A DNA stretch of 64,000 nucleotides from positions 113,541,111 through 113,605,110 of the forward strand of contig NC_060247.1 in the NCBI RefSeq assembly GCF_921293095.1. Direction: 5' to 3'. Below are positions 48,160 to 60,890 of the stretch, piece by piece. Position numbers and translations under genes: made by a program. The notes beneath the pieces are model-generated. The model searched no databases, was not told the origin of the DNA, and was given only the letters and a program-made list of their open reading frames with translations. How positions within the stretch are numbered: position 1 is the stretch's first letter; every line of letters starts with the position of its first letter. The stretch comes from Ischnura elegans (lineage: Eukaryota; Arthropoda; Insecta; Odonata; Coenagrionidae).

Positions 48160-51100
48160 TTAAATTATCTCCTTATGATGTAATTGAATTAATAATTTAT
48201 TGTCCTCCTTTCAAATGGATTGAATTTACTATGGTTGGAAAGGAATTGGGATAATTTATCTATTTATTAATAATAACCCGCCGGATGAATTCATATTTTT
48301 ATGGCGTGCGTAATAGGCATCATTGAGAAAAAAATGCTAACTTTGAATAATTTTTGCTTTCTATGGTATCGATAAGAATTTGTAATATTAATTTTGGTAC
48401 ATAAAATTCTAAATTCGTGTAATACATCGGACCAGAATATAAATCAGTGAGACACATTTTCAAACCGGTAAAATTTCTCCCTACCAAATGAATGGTTTTG
48501 TGTAGTTTGAAGATAATTTGGTATTATTCTCTAATACAAACCGAAATTTAAATTCACATTTTTTTAAGTAAGAAAAAATATCATTGATATGAAATACCAA
48601 TGAGAGAAATTCGACTCTCCAAGTTTCAAATAAAATAATCTTCTAATACTTAAATGGAATTTAGAATCTATTTTCCTCATTTAAAATTAATTAATTTTTA
48701 TAATTTGAAGAGTATTTGTAATTTTTTGTATCGATTATTAGCTTGTTGGATAAATAACATTTCGAAAAGAGTAGGATAGAATGACTAAACGGTAACATAG
48801 CAAAATACGTTTTACCTTTAAAATAATTTAATTTCCTTTTGTCTGAAGATAATCTGAGAAAATTTCTGTTTTAGTTTTAGATGAATATAATTCACAATCA
48901 TTTTAAATTCATTTTTAGAGGGTAGAGAAAAAATCAGTGGCACAATTCCGTTGCTGCACATTTATAACATTTCATATGAAATATTTTTAAGATTCAATGA
49001 AAATTTCGAATTTACCTCTTTGAACTACTATACGCATGTTACATTCTAATTACTGAGGTGAGCAGAAGACAAACGATTCCATATATTTTCCGTATACTTT
49101 CCCTTATTTCTGAAGAAAATTTTTTATGATTACGAATAAATTCTTATCCGAAGGTAAAGTTCTTATCATTCAGAGTATTGAAAGATAAATCAGTGAGATG
49201 TATAACCAACCGATGCGGGACATATTTTCACCTTTCTGATAATTTCATTTATATAGTGTGTATTAAAGCATTGATTATTCTCTTCTTATCAATAGCGCCA
49301 ACTTATAATTCTATATGTAGCAGAATAAATATTAATGGGACGCTATGGCGATGTAAGGTATTGTTTAATCTTTCTATGAATTTATTTTTCTTTATTTTGA
49401 AGACAATTGAAAATATTTCGGTAAATTAATAGCCACTCGCTAAATTCATATTTTTCAGGTGAGAAAAAATAAGTTTATTTCAAAATAGTAGTGGGATATT
49501 TTGCTTGCCAAATGAAATTATACCATTTTGCATGAGTTAATTTGGAATTAATCTCTATGAATGATAATATGCTAAATTATTCACATCCTAATATAATTTT
49601 TAACATTTGGAATGAATTATTTCCTATGGTTTGAGAATAATTAGGAAATTTTCTTGTAGGAGAACTTTATGCTCGTTAAATTAACAAAATTTCGGAGCGC
49701 AGAATAAAAACCTGTTGGACACAACACCGATTCCAAATATAGTCTACCGTGAAAATGATTGAGCTAGCTCTGCTCTTATGATGGTTTGGAATTTTCCTCA
49801 ATTAGACGATTGATAAATTCACTAGTGTAGGCGCCCAGAAAATAGACAGAGGGACAATATTCCGGTAATATTCTTAAGCTTCAAAGGAATTAATTTAATC
49901 TGGCTTGATATGTAGTATTTTAATTTTATTCTGTGTATTAGTAGCAGCTCCCAAAATGCAAATTTTGATTTTTGACGGGAATTAACATCAGTGACACAAT
50001 TCTGTCGAGAAATCATTTTCAAAGTCCAAAAATAGTGTTATTGACTCTGTTTTTTTTCTGGGAATACCTTTACGTTAAATTTCAATCAGGTTAGACTCAT
50101 TGTCAGTGAGAGATATACATTTGAGATTTTTTTTACCTTCAACGGTTAAACTGTCACTCATTTTACGCGAATTAAGAATTCTTCTTGGTGAATTACAAAT
50201 CGCTTTTAAATATTCGCAATTTGTAGAAGGTTGGCGTAAAAAATATGAAACAAATGTGGGATATTAATTTAGCGGCGAAAAAATTAGCGATTTTTCGTTT
50301 GAAGAGAAATTCGGATTTTTCTCATTTATTTAAAGCTGAACGTTGAAGTCGAATTTTTTAGGTGGGCAGACATCAGAGAGACAAAATTCCAATTCTGAAT
50401 AGGTATTTTTTACCTTCGAATAAATCTCTTTTTATGGTTTAAAGACAATTTGAAAATCATAATATCTCCAGTGAATAATTATGCGCTCGTTAAATGTACA
50501 TTCCATGCGCAACAATATACGATATGCACAGTTATATTTGAGTTAGATACGAATGAGTGTGACACAATTCCAATGAAGGATTTTTTTCACATTTGAATGA
50601 GTTAGTTTCTATGGATCGAAGAGAACCTACATTTAATCTGTGTATATTAATTTACATCATTAAGGGGCTCAAAAAAATCAACGAGATAATATTCCGAAGC
50701 AGTATGCTGATAACATTTCAAATCAATCGATTGTTTATAGCTAGAAAATTTTCTTCGAGAATTGCTGGTCGTCCGTTACGCACACGTCGATTTATAGACA
50801 GACCGAGACGGTGCCAATTCGGGTTATAAATCGGGAAATCACCTTCAAATGAAAATATTACAAAGATTTTACGCGAATTCGAAATTTTTCTCGGTGAATT
50901 ACCTGCCGAATGCCACATTTGCATTTTACAGGTGAGGAAAATAAAAACCTGTGAGACATAATACCGATGTGGACTATTTATTTACGTTTCCAATGACTTA
51001 ATTTCTTAGTTTGAAGAGAATTTAGGATTATTCTATGTGAATAAAAATATGCACAGTGAATTAAACATTTCCAAGTGCGCAGGATAGAGATCAAAGAGAA

Positions 51101-53140
51101 ACACTTTCAAATCGGGATATTCGTTTCTTACAAATGTAATACATAATTTTTAACGATTTTAGGATAAATTGAAAAATTTCTCCATGAATTATTATCCGCA
51201 CGTTAATTTAACACTATACGTTACTCGAATAAAAATCAGAGTGATACTATTGAGATGCTTTTAATATTTAAATTTATTCAGTTTGAAAGGAACTGAGTTT
51301 TTTTAATATTGTAGCATAGTAGTGATAGTAATAGTTTGGAGTATAATCGGAGTACTAGAGATTGGATAAATTCACATCTTTCGGGTGAACAGAAAAAAAG
51401 CAAAATGTAATTCCGAAGCGGTATATATATAACATTTCAAAAAAATTAACAGTCTATGACGCGAAAAATAAGAAACTTTTCGTCGAGATTTGCTGGCCAG
51501 AAGTTAAATTGTCATATTTTAGCTGCACCGATTAAAAAACAGTTACAGACTACACCGATTTGGACTATTTTACACTTTTTCGTTGCATTAATGCTTTAAA
51601 GCTTGAAGGTAGTTTCAAATTTTTCACTGTGAATTATTTTTGCCTCTTATATCATTCACATTTTTTACACGAGCAGAATAAAATTTATTTGGATAAAATA
51701 CCGATCCGGGATATTTTTTACCTTTTGAATGCGTTAATTTTTTATGGATCGAGGTGAAATTTGGAAATAAAAAAAAAATTACTGGACGCATCACATGATT
51801 AGAAGAAACAAATTCAGAGAGACTAAACACCGATTTAGATTTATTTTATTTCAAATGAACTTATTTTCTGTGTTTAGAAAAATAATTTGGAATCTTTTTC
51901 TGGTACCAGTCCCGCGTCGAATTCACATTATTAAGTTGAAATAAATAAAAATAAGTGAGGGATATTTTTAAATTTTAAATGATTTTTTCAATGGTTCGCG
52001 TGATATGTGGTATTCTGCTTTCTGAAATTTTAGCAACGTGTTACCCGTATTCAAATTTTTCGTGTTAGCAAAATTATAACAATGAGACATGAAACCGGAG
52101 CGAAATTCTTTTTAATCCTTCAAATACCTTAGTTTTCAAAATTTATAAAGAATTAAAAATTTATCAATGTAAACGGCTAGCCACAAGTCAAATTCACTTT
52201 TTTTTTAGGCGAGCAGAGTAAAATAAAGTGAGAAAAATTCAAATTCAGGGTAATATTTGCCCTCTAATAAAATTAATTTTACAAGAGTTGAGGAAAATTT
52301 GGAACTATTTGTGTGAATTACTGATCGCAGAAATGCCTATGGAATTTACTTATTAGTAATGCTAATATTAAGCACCATTAAGTTATGAAAATTTATGAGG
52401 ATTTTAGGCTTGGAAAACAGATCCTTTGGGGGCTCAAAATGAATGTGGCTGAGAAATTACTACAAGGGCAATCCTCGTAGGTATTAATATACCAGTTCTC
52501 ATAGGTACCCCATACTTGGAAAAATCGTTAAATAACCAACGGAAAAAACACATCCATATTGGTTTTCCTAGCATAACAATTTGGGCTGTAGGCAGGAAGA
52601 TAACATTTGACAATGATAAGTCCCATGGATTTTCCACCTATCCTTTGGGCCTTTCAGGAATAAATATGCATCCCTTGAAATGTAAATCTATTACGATAAT
52701 AAGGCCGTATTATTATCTCTAAGAATACCCCCACTTTAATTTCATATAACTAAAAAATAATGAGTCTCAGTGAAAGAAAAATTTCACGAAGTTTTATTTT
52801 ATCTTCAAATGATTAAACTATCCCTGACTTGACGCGAATTTGGAATTTTTCATGTTTAATTAAAAATCGTTTTTGGAAATTTCACACTTTTCAGGTGATT
52901 TTTTTTAACCAAAATTTATTTTTATCCAGTGAATAAATTAATGATTTATGATTTGAAGAGATTTTACGAATTTTTCTCTTTGAACTTACAGCTGTTCGTT
53001 GAATTTAAAATTTTAAGGCGAGCAGAATAAAAATCAAAGAAACACAAATTGAATGCTGGATATTTTTTACGTTGTATAATTTTTTTATTATGTTAATAGA
53101 CAATTGAGAAATTTCTCCTGTGAATAATTATCAACCATGC
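48160..53140. repeat. old diverged tandem repeat, block C left (about 140-bp monomers)
   Basis: The monomer pattern is 'attcacatttttaggtgagcagaataaaaatcagtgagacacaataccgatgcggga', then 'tattttttacctttcaaatgaattaatttctatggtttgaagagaattt', then 'ggaatttttctctgtgaattactagccgc'. Examples begin near 48560, 49080, 50370, 50935 and 52215. Individual copies are very diverged and frames are random. No gene was found in 5 kb. Confidence 0.7.
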
Positions 53141-53144
53141 GGAC

Positions 53145-53620
53145 GATGGAACTGAGTACCTCAAGTTTTTATTTTATTACTAAACACACACGTGTTACAG
53201 TTAAATAAAAATACAATATCTGTGATATGTCATCAATAATTTTTAACTTTTACCCCATTTTTCTTCATTCCTCTTTTCTATGCATCATGATTGGAGCTTG
53301 AATCCTATTTAGTGACATAGGTGTATGGTGCTGATGCCTAATATAAATTGAAACGACGTACAGCAGTTCTATTTACAAGACTATTCTAATAAATAGTCAT
53401 AATTCGCTATCATAAGAGCTACATATTCGAGTTTACTGATCGCAATTTACAGCGATATATCGAAACAAACATGTTGTAACGACGTGAAGCAAGGAGTTTT
53501 CCTTAATTTATTTTGAATTCCACGATTTGGCACAGTGTGTTGAAAGGCTGTCAATACCGCCAGGATACCGGACAATAGGGTTGAGGTATAACAGCAATAT
53601 TCTCCTTAAAGCCGGTATTG
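53145..53620. other. insertion of unknown type within the tandem repeat
   Basis: The monomer pattern breaks off near 53140 ('...attatcaaccatgcg') and resumes near 53620-53700. The sequence between lacks the repeat boxes and has no recognised coding domain or clear terminal repeats. Confidence 0.35.
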
Positions 53621-56527
53621 TCAATTAAACGCGAACGAACAATGCCTATTTCGTCGTACAGCTCCCGTTATAAAGGGCGAATAATTTGCATAAATGATTT
53701 GAATTTGAATAAAAAAATGAGAAAAATGTGGGATATTTTTTTAGCAGCCATTAAATTAATGATTTTTAGTTTGAAGAGAATTTCGGAATTTTCTCTTCGA
53801 CTTTAAACCAGCACTATGAAAAAAAAAAGAATTTCAAGGAAGCAGAATAGAAATTAAAATATAACAAATCCAATGCTGGGTATTTTTTTTAACTTCAAAA
53901 TGATATTTTACATGGTTGAAAGACATTTGGGAAATTTCTATTGTGAATCTGCACGTTAAATACACATTGAATGCATGGTGGTATACGATGCCCATATTAT
54001 ACGTCATACAGTTGAATTAGGAATGAGTTTGACATAATTATGACGCGAGATATAAGTTACATTTGAATGAGTTAAGTCTCTAAGATTTAAAGAGAATCTG
54101 GAATTTTTCTGTGTATTTTACTAGCCACTTGATAAATTCGCATCTTTCTGGTGAGCAGAAGATCAGCAAGTCATAGTTCCGAAGTGGGATTTTTTTAGCT
54201 TTTCAAATGAATTGATTGTTTATAATTTGAAAATTTTGAAATATTTTTTAAGAGAGTTTCTTGCCTCATGTTGAAGACACAAATTTTAGGTGTGTCAACT
54301 AGTGGGCACAGAAAGTTGGTATCAATTCGGATAACTATTTGGATTAACTTGAAATGAAAATATTTCAAAGGTGTTACGCGAATTCGGAATTTTTCTCGGC
54401 GAATTACCAGCCGAATGCTAAATTCGCATTTTACCGGTGAGAGTAGAAGAATATGCGGGAATACCGATACGGGATATTTTTTTACCTTTCCAATGACTTG
54501 ATGTTTTTGGTTTGAAGAGAATTTCGGATGTTTCCCCATGAATTTATACCTGCATGTTTAATTAATTTTTTTAGGTGCGATAGGTAAAAATCAAAGAGAG
54601 ACTATTTCGATTCCAGATATTTTTTAAAACACAAATACATTCTTTTAATGACTTCGGGATAATTTGAAAATTTTCCGTATGAATTATTAGCTCACTTTAA
54701 TATAACAATTTCTACTTGGCCTGAATAAAATCAGAGTGATACAGCTTTGATGCGAGATATTTAAAATATTTAAATGGGTCAAATTTTTAAGGTTTGAAGA
54801 GACTCTGGAGTATTTCGATGCGAAGTACCAGTAATTTAATAAATTCACGTCTCTCTGGTGAGCAAGATATAAATCAGTAAAACGAAATTCTGAAGTAGAA
54901 TATTTATAAAATCTCAAGAACTATCTATGACGTGAAGAATTATAAAATTTTCATCGAGATTTGATAGCCGCTCGCCCATTTCACTCATTTAAGGTGCGCC
55001 GACTAAAAGGCATTGCGAGATTATTCCAGTTATTGAGAGGTCATTTTTTACCTTTCTGTTAAATTAATTTGTAAAGCTTAAAGTTATTTTAGTTTTTTTC
55101 ACTATGAATGTACGACCTCTTATAATATTCACATTTTTAAGCGAGCAGAATAAGAATCAATTAGATAAAATACCAATGCCTCATGAAGTTTTAATTTTAT
55201 ATGGTTAGAGGAAAATTAGGAATTTTTCGCCATAAATTACCATGCGCCCAATAAATTCACATAATTATATTAGCGGAATAACATTCAGAGAGACGAAATG
55301 GATATAATTTATTCCTTTCGCATGATCTTATTATATGCGTATTAAAAATTTAATTTGGAATTTTTCTCTGAAATCAGTCCTTCGTCAATTTCACATTATT
55401 GAGTAGAACTTACTACAAAAAAGTGAGTGAAAATCGTGCTGCAAATTTTGATTTGTATCATAAATGATTTTTTGCATTATTAATGGTTTGTGTATTATTT
55501 TGAATTGTTCTTTCTGACATTTTGGCCGTATGTTACGTATATTCGCATTTTTAGGTATACTGGGTGCACAAAGATGTAACAATAATGTATGACACCGATA
55601 CGGGATTCTTTTCAATCTTTCAAATAAATTTATTTTTTAAGTTAATAAAGAATTAAACGTTAGCACTGTTAACAACTTCCGCAATTCAAATTTACCTTTT
55701 TTTGGTGAGAAATGTTAAATACCGTGGGAGAGGGGAAAATTTTTAACCCCCCAAAAAATTTATTTTACATGCTTTGAGGAGAGTACGGAATTATTCATAT
55801 GAATTACTGGCCGCATGGATTCATGTGGCATTTTCTTATTAATAAGGTTAATGTAAAACACCAGTTATAAAAAAACTATGAGGGTTTTAGGATTGGAAAA
55901 CTGAGCCTTCGGGGGTAAAAAATGAATAAGGTTGAAAAATTACTAAATGGGCCATATCTCTTAGGCATCCCATGCTAAAGCGTCAAATAACCAACCGAGA
56001 AAACTCATCCATATGGGTAAACTTAGCAAAACAATTCGGGCAGTCGGTGGGAAGATGAAATTTGACTACGATGAATTTTCCTCCTATTCAGGGTCCCTTC
56101 AGGAATAAGATTTGCATCTCTTAACACGTAAATCTATTACGATAACAACGCCAATAAATTTTCTTTGAGATTTTAGATTTTAAATTAAAAATAAATTCCT
56201 AACGTTAAATTCACATTTTCAAGCAGACATTCACATTTTCAATGAGTCTCAGTCAGAGACAATGTAGCACGTTTACCTTAAAATGATTTAACTATCCCTG
56301 ACTTGGTAGATTATTTCTTGGTAAACTACAAATCGCTTTTGAAAATTCGCACTTATCACGTGGTTGGAATAAACAATATGAGATACAATGCCAATGCGCT
56401 GTATTTTTTATCAGCTAATAAATTAAAGATTTATAGTTTGAAGAGAAATTCGGATTTTTTCCTTCGAATTTAAAGCTTTAAAATTGAAAGTTGAGTTTAT
56501 AATTTTAAAGCGAGTAGAATAAAAATA
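53620..56527. repeat. old diverged tandem repeat, block C right (about 140-bp monomers)
   Basis: The box 'ggtgagcagaataaaaatcag' and its variants start near 54153, 54435, 54575, 54716, 54857, 54992, 55140, 55275 and 55405, giving spacings of 135-148 bases over nine successive copies (one interval of about 280 is two units). The array is cut by the Tigger-like element at 56528 and a last remnant continues at 57133-57180. Confidence 0.78.
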
Positions 56528-57132
56528 CAGTAGATTCCGGTTAATTGGGACATATTGGGACTTATGCACTTTGCCCCAATTAAGCGGCTGCCCCAATTAG
56601 GCGAACTATCCTATATATGGGCATAAACAAACGTTAAAATGATAGAAAGAAGACTAAAGAATGTTTATAATGCAACATAAGTTTATCAAACTATTATTTT
56701 GATTAATAAATCAGTGAGTTTAGTTAATTTAAGAATTATAACAATTTAGTGAAAAATATTTTTCACAGACTCGGGCGACGCTGAATGAATGTCTTTCACT
56801 AAGTCCTATTAAAGAAAAGTCCTATCCTCTTGCGGATAGTATAACAACAAGAGCTTTCAAAATATGGCAAGAATAGGAAAATTTGTGAAAAATAAGAGTA
56901 AATCAAAGGAGGAAAAAAAAAAAAAATAGTAATCTGAAAACAAAAAAAAAATTAATTTCGTCGCGAGTATAGTGTCTATGTCACCTACTCATGGCCCAAT
57001 AAAGCGACATTCTGTCCCAATTAAGCGGAGAATACCCTGGGATATTCCGCTATTGTGTTCTGTTCTTCAATATCTGCCCCGATTAAGCGGCTGCCCCAAG
57101 TAACCAGTGGACCCATTAAACGGAATCGACTG
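56528..57132. mobile_element. Tigger/pogo-type nonautonomous element
   Basis: The ends CAGTAGATTCCGGTTAATTG and CCATTAAACGGAATCGACTG are inverted repeats, each flanked by TA (56526-56527 and 57133-57134). Subterminal CCCCAATTAAGCGGCTG motifs occur at both ends. Length 605, no transposase open frame. TA targets and the CAGT-GATTCC ends are typical of pogo/Tigger elements. It is inserted in a monomer of the 140-bp repeat. Confidence 0.8.
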
Positions 57133-57192
57133 TATAAGGAACAGAAATTCAATGATGACTTTTTTACCTTCGACAATTGACAATTGAGAAAT

Positions 57193-57443
57193 ACCCAAAG
57201 GGGGGCTATAGCCCCCACTGGCCCCTCTCTGGATTCATCTCTATATTGCAATATACCAAAAGCATGTAAAATAGGCCCTCAGTTTAGAGCTAATTTGTAT
57301 TACAATTCGTTATTGAAGGTAAATACGTAGGAAAATATAACTAAACATTTTTGTGCAAAGAAGTGACCCCCAAATACTTCGATTTTACCTAGTGTGTATT
57401 TTGACCCAATTACCTTACCCCCTTACCCGTAGATCCGCCACTG
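57193..57443. mobile_element. probable hAT-type MITE, left end truncated
   Basis: The right end CCCGTAGATCCGCCACTG matches the terminal motif (CAGTGGCGGATC in reverse) of the other hAT-like elements here. The left end has the subterminal GGGGGGCTATAGCCCCC hairpin but no intact terminal motif, and no 8-bp duplication was found. Confidence 0.4.
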
Positions 57444-58935
57444 GCAGTATCAGTAATTCTATCTCGCAAAAGGTTTACGTAGAAGTGCTAATCGACATCG
57501 TAATAAGAAAACAGTGGATAATTGCCGCTCGAAGGGGTTTAAACACGATGCGAACTCAATAATCGCATTTGCGCTGCTGTGGTGATCATTTCAACGTAAG
57601 CGCAGTATTTTAACTTATCGTTCATGCTGTGTGCATGTTTACGTCACGATGCGAAGACCAAATAGAAGGGCGGGCGTTCAGGCATCAGTGTTAACGATAC
57701 GAAAACAATACAAATTAAAGATAAAAATAAAAATTTAATTAGGCTAAATGATCTGATCTAGATATTACCATGGAGTAATTTTGAAACCACACACTACACT
57801 GCAATAATGCCACAGAAAACCCTCAACGATGAAAATGCTCTATTTTGAGTGCTAAATGTTTCATTCCCCGAGGCCATATCAGGTCTTTGAAACCCGGAGA
57901 GTGTCGAGGACTTGTCCTTCAACGGGACGCGAGATAGGCAGGTGAGGAGTAAATTAGGAATCGTGGCTACTGGTGAAGGAGAAGCTGGCCCATTAAACGC
58001 GCGAAGAGTTTTTCCGTGTGAGCGGAGTGAGAAAGATTCAGAATTTCAGTTGCGTTAAGTGACCATATTATAGAAGACTTTATTTTGAGATGTGTTGAAC
58101 CAATCTCGACTTTAGTCATAGATGATTACACCTAGAGGAGATGAATCTCCATAGCTCGAATTTTCTGTTTTTTTTTAATCACATCTCTAACGATAGGTAG
58201 TACCTCCTTTGCAAAAACAAAAAAGTCAATAGAAACTCTGGAGAACTTTGATAACTAAGAAAATTGATATTTTTTGTGATTACAATATGTATAACCCTGA
58301 TAATAGGCACATAAACAGGTGGGGGACTTTAGGGATACCTACACTCCAAACCCCGAAATTTTTTTACTTGCTGTGACAACCGGCGATGCGTCTGCTGAGG
58401 AGAAAAATAGTCAAGAATCTCTCAAAATTTATAAATTGAAAAAGTAATTTTTTTAGATATACCAATGATCAACAATGGATTTAGATTACAGCATCAGATT
58501 TTAAAATTGTAATCGTTAGTTTATCATCATTTCAAACGAAATATAAAGCTGATTAAATGAAACGAATGTTTTTTTGCTGCAAGGGAATGGCCAAAAATAT
58601 ATCACCGTATGCAACCCACTCAATTCCCCCAACATCCCAAAGCAGATTTATTTTTATAGTGAAGCAAATATTAAGCCACATGACCACCAGGTAAAAGTAA
58701 GAATGAACTTAAAGAGAAAAAAGTCAAACTTAATGGGCAAAAGAGAAAAAATAAGGATAAAAGTGTATGTGATAAAAATGAAAAAAATATGAATCGTATC
58801 GCCCTGGCGAGAGCAGCAATTTCATAAATGGATTCGTTTAATATACCACAATGATTTATTTCCCTGATATCCTGAGGAAGGAGAGACAATTGAAACACTT
58901 CCTTCTGCTTATACTCTTCTCATCGCTATCGAGAG
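57444..58935. other. no gene recognised
   Basis: Mixed composition, short open frames only. Sequence at 58310-58400 ('gggggactttagggatacc...gatgcgtctgctgaggag') resembles 34783-34855 in part, probably a shared old repeat. Confidence 0.35.
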
Positions 58936-58939
58936 AATG

Positions 58940-59908
58940 CTTTCTTGCCACCTCTGCACCGAGATATGCCTGCTGCACATGACATCTCCGGATGCCTCCG
59001 GTCACCCCAACAAGCAGAGCGACTGGTGGTCACACCCGCCGAGGGAACCAAGGCACCCGGCGCGGTGCCGGTGGCCCCAGGCGACTATGCAATCCCGCAC
59101 GGAGAAGCAGCGGAGGAATAGTTTCAAAAATAGGCTACGATGATAATGGTACAATCGATTCGCCGCCGGCTGGCCTCAGGATCGACCGACCGCGCACGCG
59201 CCGACCCACAGAGTGGCGGGGGTGTCGTCAACTTCCCCCGCCACACTCCCCCCAAAACCCAAACGCCCCCGCCTGCACGCAACGCTCCAGTTGTTGGCGG
59301 AGATCGGGGCTTGGCGAAGTCGCGGCAAAACGAGCCGGTCGCTGCAGCTGTGGAAGCGCTGTGGCGCCTTCCCTGGCGCTCCCTGCAGCGCTTGGCGCCT
59401 CCCTCGCGGTCTGGCGGCCCCACGGCTCTGCACCGACCGTCTGCACTCGATCAGACAGGCCCGTAGGCTCAAAGAAGAGATCTATAGGGTTCATAGGGCT
59501 CGTTTCCCCGCCAATTTAGAGAAGGCAAAGTGCGCCTATTTCGATTCGCCATTCTGGCAACAATGGCAGGCAGGGTTCGTAATTCCCGGGTACAACTGGT
59601 CTATGTTATCCAAAATTCATCCCGCACACCCTGTCAATCACCCTGAAAGCGAGCGCTATACACCACTTTGCAATAGTAGCAGAGACCATTAGCGTGACGT
59701 TGAAATGCGATCTTTATGCCGGCAAGCCAACGTTTCCTTTGATGGGAACAGCCCCTCCAAATTCTTCAGCCACAACATTCCTGTTGCCAGTATGGCACCG
59801 CGAAATGGGTCCGCCTTGAACGCAGGGCCCATCCGTCCCCGGTAGTGCGCCCCGCCGGCGGCGTCGGCTGTGGCGTTCTGGTCGGGCCCCCCGCAGGGCC
59901 GGGCCGCC
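58940..59908 (+). promoter_or_regulatory. GC-rich region upstream of the receptor, likely promoter/5' UTR
   Basis: From about 58940 the sequence becomes GC- and CpG-rich and stays so up to and through the receptor exon. Open frames on both strands (for example 58992-59519 and 59213-59692 plus) reflect base composition; none has a recognisable product. No TATA box is obvious. Transcription start and any upstream splice are not determined. Confidence 0.4.
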
Positions 59909-60890
59909 ATGATACTGGCCCTGGCCGCAATGGCGCACCGCGCGGTCGCCGCCAGAGATCTCGCCGGAGACCGGAGGACGGCGACTCCGGCGACGCAAGC
60001 GGGGCCCCAGCAGGCGGACGCCGCCGCCGCCGCCGCTGCCACCACGCCAGGAGCGGTCCCTGAGGCCCCCGCCGCTCCCGGCGATGCCTCCGAGCCCCCC
60101 ACCGTCGCGACGCCCGTGGCCCCGCCCCCGGCCTGGGTGCCGGCCGTCGCCAAGGGGGTCGCCATGTGCACCATCATCCTGGCCGCCGTGTTGGGCAACA
60201 TCCTGGTCATCGTGAGCGTTGTGCGGCATCGCAAGCTGCGGGTCATCACCAACTACTTCGTGGTGTCCCTGGCGCTTGCCGACCTTCTGGTGGCGCTCTG
60301 CGCGATGACCTTCAACGCCTCGGTGGAGCTGACGGGCCGCTGGCTTTTCGGTCCCGTCATCTGCGATCTCTGGAACTCCTTGGACGTGTACTTCTCGACC
60401 GCGTCCATCCTGCACCTGTGCTGCATCTCCGTGGACCGCTACTACGCCATCGTGCGACCCTTGGAGTACCCGCTCTGCATGACGCGGAGGACGGTGGTCC
60501 TGGCCCTGGGACACGTCTGGACCCTCCCCGCCCTCATCTCCTTCACGCCCATCTTCCTCGGATGGTACACGACGGCCGAGCACTTGGCCTTCCGCCGGGA
60601 ACACCCGCTCGAGTGCGGGTTCGTCGTGAACACGGCCTACGCCCTCATCTCCTCGGCCGTGTCCTTCTGGGTGCCGGCTCTGGTCATGCTCTGCATGTAC
60701 GCGCGTATCTTCCGGGAGGCCCTGCGCCAGAGGAGAGCCCTCAGCCGCACGCCCAGCCACGCCCTGCTGGGGGTCCCGAGGCCCTCGGCGGCCGCGGCGT
60801 GCGCCATCCGGCGATACCAGCGGGCCCTCGAGAGACACAGGGCCCTAAACGTGGCGGTTCCGGATGGGCCCGATCAAGCGGCCGACGACG
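59909..60890 (+). CDS. octopamine beta-type receptor, first coding exon (TM1-TM5)
   Basis: A rhodopsin-class GPCR for a biogenic amine, most like insect octopamine beta receptors, which raise cAMP through Gs. The start is ATG 59909 in a good context (GCCGCCATGA). Residues 1-78 are Ala/Pro-rich. TM1 has GN (Asn97), TM2 LALADLL (Asp125), TM3 Asp159 in [20 protein letters not shown], then DRY 176-178; TM4 Trp204; TM5 [14 protein letters not shown] with Ser248, Ser249, Ser252. Cys152 and Cys236 form the usual disulphide. Loop 3 begins [15 protein letters not shown]. The exon ends phase 1 at GACG|GTGAGC (60891), so the TGA at 60899-60901 is not the end. TM6-TM7 are encoded beyond. Which beta subtype is unclear; a related amine receptor is possible. 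Confidence 0.88.

Noticed and set aside
58992..59692. Several 100-175 codon frames upstream of the receptor
   Set aside because: All frames on both strands are open because stops are rare in GC-rich DNA; compositions are Arg/Pro-rich and unlike any protein I know. Treated as promoter/5' UTR.
59714..60838. Long antisense open frame (374 codons) opposite the receptor exon
   Set aside because: It mirrors the GC-rich receptor coding strand, is full of low-complexity Arg/Gly/His and has no recognisable domain; the plus-strand GPCR explains the sequence.
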